From a virus: 20,137 nt of DNA. The stretch spans positions 1 through 20,137 of IMG/VR virus record IMGVR_UViG_3300003877_000013. One strand, 5' to 3'. Shown in pieces: positions 14,805 through 20,137 of the stretch. The notes under the pieces are model-generated. The model did not search any database and was not told the origin of the DNA. It was given only the letters and a program-made list of their open reading frames with translations. Position 1 is the stretch's first letter. Every line of letters starts with the position of its first letter. A program made the position numbers and the translations under genes.

Positions 14805-15816
14805 GCCGTCAATATCTGGCTACAATTCTAATCCTCCGCCTGATGATGGAACTTCCATTGCTCAGAATGAGATCACATGGGCAAAGCATAAGGACAAACT
14901 TGGTGATCCTGTAAAGAATTACGCAGACGCCATAAATACCGCTACGTTTAATGCCTTTGCTGATATTTTCTTGAATTCTGTTTCAAGTCATTCTGCAAAT
15001 TACACGGTTTTAACATCAGATCAAGGTGCATTATTAGATTGCCAGAATACGATCACAATCACACTGCTATCTGCTTCATCCGCAGGTACTGGATTTCCAT
15101 TAGCTATCAGGAATGCAGGATCTGGAATTATTACCGTAGATGGAAGTGGCGCAGAGACTGTGAATGGATCTGCCACGATTAATTTAGATCCGGGCGGATG
15201 GATTATTATCACATCGGACGGTAGCAACTGGAGTGGACCGCAAGGCGTTACTAAAGCATCTCAGGCAGAAGTAACAGCAGGAACTGAAGATAGCAAGTTT
15301 GTTACTCCGTTAACACTTAAAGGAATTAAAGCCTCACAGGCAGATGTAGATGCTGGGACTGATACAAAGAAATATATCACTTCTCAGACTCTAGCTGCTG
15401 GGAATATACTGAGACCTTATTCAGCAGTTATTGATGCAGGCAGAGTATCGGATATTTCCAGCTGTTTTAATCAAGATGCAACTTATGGCAGTATTTATAT
15501 TGATGAAGTAAGTAGTAAATTGGTAATAAAGATTGATCTTTACCACCCATATAATGACCAATCTATTGGGTATACAAGAACAGCAGGATCTTCATTAACG
15601 CTGTATGAGGGAATCTATACCGTTCTTCTGCCTGCCGGAATGGTATTAGAGCATTATTTGAATGGCGCTTGGTATACAGATGCCGTATTCGATGGGAGCG
15701 CGCAAAAAGCAGGAACATTCACTGCAATAATAGATTCTCCACATGCCTCAAGATTGAGAAACACTACAGGTGGAACTCTCACTTATTATATGATGATGGC
15801 ACAACTGTATGGATAG
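14785..15816 (+). CDS. Tail fibre / receptor-binding protein (343 aa)
   Basis: ATG 14785 is preferred: AGAGAGGA lies just upstream at a good spacing, and the resulting N-terminus MSNPYSKPSISGYNSNPPPD aligns with that of the tailspike gene; ATG 14776 has no room for a ribosome site. Layout: virion-anchor domain (about 7-51, PPPDDGT, ITWAKHK, KLGDP); beta domain (68-153, TSDGSNW); two repeats of the ASQA-V-AGT---K--T--TL type (157-180 and 182-205), a known tail-fibre motif; and a beta-rich C-terminal tip (208-343). It overlaps the large internal protein by 20 nt. No chaperone gene is seen. Confidence 0.86.
   Translation: MSNPYSKPSISGYNSNPPPDDGTSIAQNEITWAKHKDKLGDPVKNYADAINTATFNAFADIFLNSVSSHSANYTVLTSDQGALLDCQNTITITLLSASSAGTGFPLAIRNAGSGIITVDGSGAETVNGSATINLDPGGWIIITSDGSNWSGPQGVTKASQAEVTAGTEDSKFVTPLTLKGIKASQADVDAGTDTKKYITSQTLAAGNILRPYSAVIDAGRVSDISSCFNQDATYGSIYIDEVSSKLVIKIDLYHPYNDQSIGYTRTAGSSLTLYEGIYTVLLPAGMVLEHYLNGAWYTDAVFDGSAQKAGTFTAIIDSPHASRLRNTTGGTLTYYMMMAQLYG
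14833..14849 (+). repeat. 17-bp direct repeat, first copy (anchor of tail fibre)
   Basis: CCTCCGCCTGATGATGG occurs here and again at 16128-16144, both inside the conserved N-terminal anchor codons (PPPDDG). It is a product of anchor duplication or exchange and could serve as a homologous crossover point between the two receptor-binding genes. Confidence 0.7.
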
Positions 15817-15825
15817 GATATTTTC

Positions 15826-16086
15826 ATGAATGATCTTATTCTTGGCATTGCAGTTCTCATCGGTGGAGCAGCCGCGCACGATGATGGTTACATAGATGTT
15901 GGCCTTGCCATGCACTCAAACGCATATGATGGCCCAGAAGTCAGGCTTAGCAATCCATTAGGTACTGTGGAAGCCGGTATTCAGAGTGGACGATATAAGG
16001 TGTACTTCGAGCACATTAGTGGACTTAGTACGGTTGAAGAAGGTGCTGGCTTGAATATGATAGGAATTAAGGTAAGGATCAAGTAA
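15826..16086 (+). CDS. Small protein with hydrophobic N-terminus between the two receptor-binding genes (86 aa)
   Basis: AGGA at 15815-15818 is 7 nt before the ATG, and the stop overlaps the tailspike ATG by 1 nt, so it is translated with its neighbours. The N-terminus (LILGIAVLIGGAAAHDD) could be a signal peptide with an AAA cleavage site, but it lacks a positive charge. The rest looks like beta strands (YIDVGLAMHSNAYDGPEVRL, RYKVYFEHISGL, GLNMIGIKVRIK), an alternating pattern seen in small outer-membrane or barrel-type proteins. No lipobox. Possible jobs are receptor masking (superinfection exclusion), or a minor structural or chaperone role. The function is not established. Confidence 0.68.
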   Translation: MNDLILGIAVLIGGAAAHDDGYIDVGLAMHSNAYDGPEVRLSNPLGTVEAGIQSGRYKVYFEHISGLSTVEEGAGLNMIGIKVRIK

Positions 16087-17882
16087 TGAGTTACACAAAA
16101 CCATCATTATCAGGATACAACGCAAGCCCTCCGCCTGATGATGGGACGACTGGAAGTAATAATGAAATCACTTGGTCTAAACATAAGACGAAGCTTGGTG
16201 ATCCATTACAGACATTCAGTAATGCGATAAATGATGCCGTAGAGGCTGCATGGTCAGATGCAGATTGGCCTCTAAAATCATCAGCAACATACGCAAGCGC
16301 AACCACCTTCACAGTCCCTGACGTTACCAGCTTCCACAATGGCCGCCGCGTAAAGACATCAGAAGACGCCTATGGCGTAATCACTAACGTTTCTGGCACC
16401 ACCATCACGGTAGAGCTATCAAGCGGCTCACTGACAGCCTCGCTGGCCTCTGTGCAGCTTGGGCCTGCTGCTGTGAATCCTGCAATAGATGCGCGTGGTA
16501 TTGTGCATCAAGATAAAATCTATTCAACAGAATATTTACAGACAACATCTGATATAGCAAATGGAGCCCCCTTATCTATATTACGGTTTATAGCACCAAG
16601 TGATCATACAAAAATAAGGGGGAGAATATCAACAACAGATCATTCACTTGCATTAAACAATGCGATTACTGAACTCAACGCTATTGGTGGAGGGAAAATT
16701 AATTTACCTCCAGGTGATTATAATTGTGAAGATGTTATACCAAAAACTGGCGTTACGCTTTCTGGTGAAATTGTAGGGTCTATGAGTGGTGGCCTGTCTA
16801 CTGGAGCCAGATTTGTTTCTCTTGGCAATGGTAGTCACATAATTAACCAAGCATCTGGTGCAGTGTATAACTTTGCTATAGATGGAATGATGTTTCAAGG
16901 CCCAGGATCTTCTATTGTAGGTCGCGGAGTTTATGGATTAGCATTACATAGGTTTAATCTAACCAATTGTGCTTTTAACAATTTTGCAGGTGAAGCTGCT
17001 AAGGTGGATGCTGGGACTGCTGCCATATACCAAAATCTGTTTGCTCAAAACTGTATTCTTGATAGAACGCAAACAGGGAAAATTGGTGTATTAGACATAA
17101 CTGCTAATGATAACTGGTTTGGCATCATGGAAATAACAACTAGCCAAGGTGGAACAGCAAATAAATCTGATGCAAATTTATATCTATGCGCCATCAAAAT
17201 ATCAGGGGCTAATCACTTTGTAAATGGAATTATCGGCGAAATTGCAGATATTGGAATCTATGTAGATTGTAGCGACTCTAGGTTTGTAAATTGTAGAGCT
17301 GATCTTAATCAAGGACATGGCTGGCAGCTCGTTAATGCCACTAGTAACAGGTTTACGAACTGTTCAGGAACAAGAAATTCACAAGATGCAAATGACACCT
17401 ATAACCAGTGGGATATAGATTCTTCTTCTAGATCAAATAGATTTGTAAATTGCAATGGTGACGGCCTCGGCTCTGATACAAATAAGGCCAAATATGGGTT
17501 TAACGATGCTGTGAATTCAGATTCTGGTAAGAACTATTACGATGACTGTAGTGGTAGCTTAAATGTTACTGCACCATTTAATACAGTAGATTACGCAGGA
17601 TCGTCTGTAAGATTCCACGAGGGCCCACCTAAAACATTCGCTTTAGCAGATGCAACGCCTAGTGTTGAACAGTATTCATTTTTCAGGACTGGGGGTGCTG
17701 ATACTTATACAAATTTTGATGATGGAATCTCAGGTCAGAGAATAAAAATCTTAGCAAGCCATGCTGCTACAATAAATAATACTGCTACAATAAAAACAAA
17801 CACAGGAGCAAGCAAGCTATTAACCGTTAATGCAATATATTCTTTCAAAAATTGGAACGGTGTGTGGTATGAATATTCGTAG
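16086..17882 (+). CDS. Tailspike with beta-helix, probable polysaccharide depolymerase (598 aa)
   Basis: AAGGA at 16074-16078 is 7 nt before the ATG. The N-terminal anchor (about 3-50; PSLSGYNASPPPDDGT, NNEITWSKHKTKLGDP) is homologous to that of the upstream fibre. Residues about 70-126 form a short beta module of higher G+C than its surroundings. From about 185 the text is a right-handed beta-helix: entry cap GGGKINLPPGDYNCED, then many N-rich strand/turn repeats (FNLTNCAFNNFAG, FVNCRADLNQGHGW, RFTNCSGTRNS, RFVNCNGDG). The C-terminus (FALADATPSVEQYSFF to WNGVWYEYS) is a common spike end domain. Catalytic Asp/Glu residues cannot be assigned by eye. Confidence 0.87.
   Translation: MSYTKPSLSGYNASPPPDDGTTGSNNEITWSKHKTKLGDPLQTFSNAINDAVEAAWSDADWPLKSSATYASATTFTVPDVTSFHNGRRVKTSEDAYGVITNVSGTTITVELSSGSLTASLASVQLGPAAVNPAIDARGIVHQDKIYSTEYLQTTSDIANGAPLSILRFIAPSDHTKIRGRISTTDHSLALNNAITELNAIGGGKINLPPGDYNCEDVIPKTGVTLSGEIVGSMSGGLSTGARFVSLGNGSHIINQASGAVYNFAIDGMMFQGPGSSIVGRGVYGLALHRFNLTNCAFNNFAGEAAKVDAGTAAIYQNLFAQNCILDRTQTGKIGVLDITANDNWFGIMEITTSQGGTANKSDANLYLCAIKISGANHFVNGIIGEIADIGIYVDCSDSRFVNCRADLNQGHGWQLVNATSNRFTNCSGTRNSQDANDTYNQWDIDSSSRSNRFVNCNGDGLGSDTNKAKYGFNDAVNSDSGKNYYDDCSGSLNVTAPFNTVDYAGSSVRFHEGPPKTFALADATPSVEQYSFFRTGGADTYTNFDDGISGQRIKILASHAATINNTATIKTNTGASKLLTVNAIYSFKNWNGVWYEYS
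16128..16144 (+). repeat. 17-bp direct repeat, second copy (anchor of tailspike)
   Basis: Identical to 14833-14849 over 17 bases while flanking bases differ, although the encoded proteins remain alike (SGYN, PPPDDGT, EITW, KHK, KLGDP). A crossover between the copies would delete the tail fibre body and the 86-aa gene and leave one intact spike. Confidence 0.7.
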
Positions 17883-17918
17883 TTGTTTCACAATTATCTA
17901 TCCTAAATCTTCTATTGC

Positions 17919-18221
17919 ATGAAACAAAAACAACCAGCCACAGAGCATCTACAGAGATGGCTATTATTTGCATCCACGCTGATCCTCGGGGCGCTGACGT
18001 ACCAGAGCCAGCAGATGACCGGAGTGCTGGTGGAGATCCGTGGAATCACGAAAGACGTTGCAGCTAATGCTCGCCAGATCCAGGAGCTGCAGCAGTGGCG
18101 CTACTCACAGCCGTTCAGGAAACCGACGGTCATAGAGGTGCCTAAAGTTGCGCTGCCGCTCGACATGCGTCGGCGGCTCCACATTGAGGGGCCATATCCA
18201 GGCTCAGATGCGAGGTTTTGA
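17919..18221 (+). CDS. Small single-membrane-span protein of the lysis cassette (100 aa)
   Basis: The N-terminus is basic/polar, followed by one hydrophobic segment (WLLFASTLILGALTY, about 14-28) and a long hydrophilic tail with a helical Gln/Ala-rich part (VAANARQIQELQQWR) and a Pro/Val-rich end. This is a signal-anchor (N-in) topology, as in i-spanins (Rz) or some holin-like proteins, but no overlapping Rz1 lipoprotein frame with a lipobox was found. There is no Shine-Dalgarno before the ATG, which follows a 36-nt gap after the tailspike. It begins the GC-richer lysis block. Identity uncertain; spanin-like or antiholin-like are the two main options. Confidence 0.62.
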   Translation: MKQKQPATEHLQRWLLFASTLILGALTYQSQQMTGVLVEIRGITKDVAANARQIQELQQWRYSQPFRKPTVIEVPKVALPLDMRRRLHIEGPYPGSDARF

Positions 18222-18222
18222 T

Positions 18223-18705
18223 ATGATGGACGCCAAGCAATTCAGAGAACAAATTGTCCGGCCAACGCTCGAATATCTTGAGCCGGAAATTCCATACACC
18301 CGCGCCGCCGAAGATCTGATTGTTGGCACCGCGATGCAGGAATCCAACCTAACCTATGTCCGCCAGCTCGACGATGGCCCAGCCCTGGGCCTGCTGCAGA
18401 TGGAGCCTGCGACGTACTCAGATATCCACAGCAACTACCTATCCTACCGCCCAGACCTCGACCAGAAAGTTCGGCGACTCGCCGCCCAGCGCTGGCACGG
18501 CCCTGTTCCTGCCGACGAGATGATCGCCAACGTGCCCTACGCCGTAGCCATGGCACGGGTGCATTACCGGCGTGTGAGCGAACCACTCCCGCCGGCGCAC
18601 AACGCCGCCGAACTAGGCAGGTACTGGAAGCTGCACTACAACACCAAGCTTGGCAAAGGCACGATCGGTGAGTTTATGAAGAACTATGCGAGGGCAGGAT
18701 CATGA
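18223..18705 (+). CDS. Endolysin, transglycosylase-like muramidase (160 aa)
   Basis: The ATG at 18223 is chosen since GAGG (18212-18215) is 7 nt upstream; the longer open frame runs into the previous gene. GTAMQESNL (E40, likely catalytic Glu in a QES triad) is followed by GPALGLLQMEPATYSDI (52-68), the ES...G..Q architecture of the lysozyme/transglycosylase superfamily. The C-terminal part has RVHYRR, YWKLHYNTKLGKGT and a terminal helix, as in a small phage cell-wall hydrolase family. No signal peptide, so export would need the holin. The stop overlaps the next gene's ATG by 4 nt. Confidence 0.8.
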   Translation: MMDAKQFREQIVRPTLEYLEPEIPYTRAAEDLIVGTAMQESNLTYVRQLDDGPALGLLQMEPATYSDIHSNYLSYRPDLDQKVRRLAAQRWHGPVPADEMIANVPYAVAMARVHYRRVSEPLPPAHNAAELGRYWKLHYNTKLGKGTIGEFMKNYARAGS

Positions 18706-18863
18706 ACGGATATACACCGCTATCAGATCTGATTGAATCATGGACAAAAGACACGAGGAAACGCCTCGCGCTGACCCGAGCGAAACGTGACCTCAGGTTG
18801 CCGACCAACCGCGTCGTGTATAGAAAACGGCGTAAATCTATACATGATTTGGTGAAGCCATGA
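18702..18863 (+). CDS. Small basic protein in the lysis cassette (53 aa)
   Basis: This gene was found by reading the gap between endolysin and holin. It starts with an ATGA overlap on the endolysin stop and ends with an ATGA overlap on the holin start, which strongly supports it. The product begins MNGYTPLSDLIESWTKD and is very rich in Arg/Lys, with a basic cluster near the C-terminus (RVVYRKRRKS). No membrane segment or lipobox. It could be a lysis regulator or a nucleic-acid-binding peptide; no homologue is recognised. Confidence 0.7.
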   Translation: MNGYTPLSDLIESWTKDTRKRLALTRAKRDLRLPTNRVVYRKRRKSIHDLVKP

Positions 18864-19429
18864 ACTTTTCAGCGATATTCGATTCGATAAAAGGCCCGCT
18901 TGCCTCGGTAGCGGCCTCTATGATCCCTTTTGGGCCGCAGATCCTTGGCGTGGTCAACGCCATGCTCCCCGACGACAAAAAGCTCCCTGAAACCGCCACA
19001 GGCAGCCAGATCGCCGATGCGGTTGAGTCACTGCCTCCTGAGCAGCGGGCAAGCCTGATGGAGAAGCGCATTGACCTCCAGATTGCCAAGGAAGAAGGCA
19101 TGACTGAGCGCTACAAGGCGATGGCGGAGGCAGACGGGCAGGAGACGCGGGCGAGGTTGGTCAATAAGGCAATGAACGCCCTGATCGCCCTGACCACCGT
19201 ATTCATCTCAGCGATGGCATGGGTGTACGTTGATCGCGGGGCCGCTGCGGCATTCAGCGGCGAGATGGCTGCGGTGTTCGGCGTATTCAGCGGAACATTT
19301 GCCTATGTCATTCGCTCATATTTCGGGGATCTCAGGACGGAAACCAAATCGAGGCACCATGTGATCGACAGCAAGCCGCAGCCTCTCGGGGCGATTGCTG
19401 CGTTTCTGGCGGGGAAGGCCGGATCCTGA
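18860..19429 (+). CDS. Holin, 3TM/GTA-type (189 aa)
   Basis: It starts by ATGA overlap with the previous stop. The N-terminus (SIKGPLASVAASMIPFGPQI, 9-28) is an amphipathic/hydrophobic helix; a charged central part follows (LMEKRIDLQIAKEEGMTERY, 66-85). Then come two membrane segments at about 105-124 and 135-153, ending in a basic tail (RTETKSRHH). The order (acidic/basic middle helix, RARLVNKAMNALIAL, two TM spans, then charged end) matches the GTA-type holin family, in which the first span is the weak N-terminal helix. It would permeabilise the inner membrane to release the endolysin. It is the last + strand gene of the window. Confidence 0.75.
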   Translation: MNFSAIFDSIKGPLASVAASMIPFGPQILGVVNAMLPDDKKLPETATGSQIADAVESLPPEQRASLMEKRIDLQIAKEEGMTERYKAMAEADGQETRARLVNKAMNALIALTTVFISAMAWVYVDRGAAAAFSGEMAAVFGVFSGTFAYVIRSYFGDLRTETKSRHHVIDSKPQPLGAIAAFLAGKAGS

Positions 19430-19441
19430 CGATCAAGTATT

Positions 19442-19657
19442 TCAGTCAGTCTTACTTGTGCCATTGTGGTAGTCACAATGCTTCTCATTTTTGTAGTGGT
19501 TATATGCAACAATTACATCCGCCAGCTTTTTCCCATCTTTGAATTTCCGCCATACCAAATTCATTACCCAGGCGGTGAAAACAGACATGCCAATCAAAAC
19601 AAAAAATCCAGCGCAGATAACGCCTACCCAATAAAAAACTGTTTCGTAACCGCTCAT
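19442..19657 (-). CDS. Small membrane protein on the opposite strand (71 aa)
   Basis: GGAG lies 6 nt before the ATG on the minus strand, a good ribosome site. The N-terminal half is one long hydrophobic span (TVFYWVGVICAGFFVLIGMS and on to about residue 34), followed by a basic/aromatic cytosolic tail (VWRKFKDGKKLADVIVAYNH). N-terminal-out or N-in topology cannot be told. It converges on the holin gene with only 12 nt between the stops. Function unknown; small phage membrane proteins at this position can be early or superinfection-exclusion genes, but nothing in the sequence decides. Confidence 0.7.
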   Translation of the reverse strand: MSGYETVFYWVGVICAGFFVLIGMSVFTAWVMNLVWRKFKDGKKLADVIVAYNHYKNEKHCDYHNGTSKTD

Positions 19658-19756
19658 TTTATGCTCCAGTTGTTAGCATGATTCGCTATGGCAGAATGGG
19701 TAGTTGGTAAATGCAAGTCCTAATTCGGCACCCCTTTGGTTGTACCATCAACAGCA

Positions 19757-19891
19757 TCAATGACGGCGGCAATTGTATGAAAGGTATGATGCACCCTGTA
19801 TTCCTGTAACAATTGATTCAACCATGTTCTCGAGCCGCAATACCCTACACTCAATCGATGAGATATATTGTTTCGTTTTATTGTCTATCAT
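19757..19891 (-). CDS. Small hypothetical protein (44 aa)
   Basis: A short minus-strand frame with AGGTGA about 5 nt before the ATG. The product starts MIDNKTKQYISSIECRVLRL and has a helical LRLENMVESIVTGIQ segment, then a basic end. It lies 21 nt after the 59-aa gene stop, consistent with one operon. It could be a real small phage gene, but length and lack of a recognised family keep it tentative. Confidence 0.5.
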   Translation of the reverse strand: MIDNKTKQYISSIECRVLRLENMVESIVTGIQGASYLSYNCRRH

Positions 19892-19912
19892 GTTGTCACC
19901 TAGCTTCTCCTG

Positions 19913-20092
19913 TTAATCCTCGTCGACAACGGTTATTTCGACCTTTGTTCCGACGGGTAGCTTGCGCAAAGGCAAGCAGTTTTGTGTGCCCCAGGTTTCC
20001 CCGTCGCTCAAAGAAACTAGGGTTGCTTTACCATCTTTACCGGCCCTGCACGTCACCCAGTACTCAGTAACAGGTAATGTCATCATCTCCAT
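19913..20092 (-). CDS. Small hypothetical protein (59 aa)
   Basis: GAGGTG lies 5 nt before the ATG. The product (MEMMTLPVTEYWVTCRAGKD, then LVSLSDGETWGTQN, ending KVEITVVDED) alternates beta strands and turns and reads as a small beta-sheet protein. Two later in-frame ATGs have poorer spacing. It leads a minus-strand run that includes the 44-aa and 71-aa genes. No function recognised. Confidence 0.62.
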   Translation of the reverse strand: MEMMTLPVTEYWVTCRAGKDGKATLVSLSDGETWGTQNCLPLRKLPVGTKVEITVVDED

Positions 20093-20100
20093 TATTCACC

Positions 20101-20137
20101 TCACATTTTTGCTTCTCTTTCTCGTTTGTGGTGCTCT
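20101..20137 (-). CDS. Possible partial upstream gene, C-terminus only
   Basis: The minus-strand frame ending in TGA at 20101-20103 reads EHHKREREAKM to the window edge. The stop lies within the ribosome site of the 59-aa gene, as is common in a packed operon. The tail is highly charged. Too short to identify; a second open frame through the same bases cannot be excluded. Confidence 0.25.
   Translation of the reverse strand, partial: EHHKREREAKM

Noticed and set aside
14785-17882. Diversity-generating retroelement variable region in fibre or spike, as in BPP-1-like phages
   Set aside because: No template repeat copy and no reverse transcriptase frame in the window.
19434-19458. Inverted repeat CAAGTA/TACTTG between the convergent holin and 71-aa genes, possible bidirectional terminator
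   Set aside because: Only a 6-bp AT-rich stem with a 13-nt loop and no T run on either side; too weak to call.
19689-19749. tRNA-like stretch with a D-arm-like GGTAGTTGGTAA and GGTTGTACCA ending
   Set aside because: No acceptor or anticodon stem could be paired and the length is too short for a tRNA.

Overview
The window looks like the late (structural plus lysis) half of a tailed phage or prophage with podovirus architecture. All genes from 516 to 19429 lie on the + strand, tightly packed with 1-4 nt stop/start overlaps. They follow the order DNA packaging, portal, scaffold, capsid, head-tail connector, tail nozzle, three internal (ejection) proteins, two receptor-binding proteins, lysis. 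There is no tail-length tape measure, tail tube or sheath gene, which argues for a short tail. The order connector, nozzle, gp13-like, then three internal proteins copies the T7 order 11-12-13-14-15-16-17. The large terminase, however, sits at the front of the cluster instead of the end. The capsid protein reads as an N4-gp56-like member of the HK97-fold group. No RNA polymerase, integrase, repressor/integrase pair, replication gene or tRNA is visible, so lifestyle and host cannot be fixed. Shine-Dalgarno sites and gene types would suit a Gram-negative (proteobacterial) host; that is inference.

Region by region. 1-515 has no + strand gene. It holds repeated GCCAGCAC boxes, one doubtful small minus-strand ORF and an extended -10 promoter candidate at 463-471. 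516-1975 is a four-gene run: small helix-turn-helix protein (possible small terminase), unknown 87-aa protein, GT-A type glycosyltransferase, and a small beta-rich likely virion-decoration protein. 2088-8070 is packaging and head: terminase large subunit, unknown 112-aa protein, portal, small overlapping gene, scaffold, major capsid, and a protein with two SAP/HeH-like ends. 8039-14804 is tail and ejection apparatus: connector, nozzle, gp13-like GNAT-fold protein, and internal proteins of 222, 393 and 699 aa. 14785-17882 is host recognition: a tail fibre, a small possibly exported protein and a beta-helix tailspike, with fibre and spike sharing the same N-terminal anchor. 17919-19429 is a GC-richer lysis cassette: single-TM protein, transglycosylase-like endolysin, a 53-aa basic protein and a holin. 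19442-20137 is a convergent minus-strand run of small genes (71, 44 and 59 aa, plus a possible partial one).

How it works together: terminase and portal fill a scaffold-assembled capsid. Connector and nozzle close it, and fibre and spike bind (and probably degrade) surface polysaccharide. The internal proteins would be ejected to form the DNA channel, and holin plus endolysin release progeny. The most notable points are: a glycosyltransferase coupled to a candidate virion surface protein; a likely long out-of-frame overlap encoding the Ser/Lys-rich leader of the gp13-like protein; an internal-protein set with no visible transglycosylase domain; and a duplicated receptor-binding-protein anchor flanking a small possibly exported protein.
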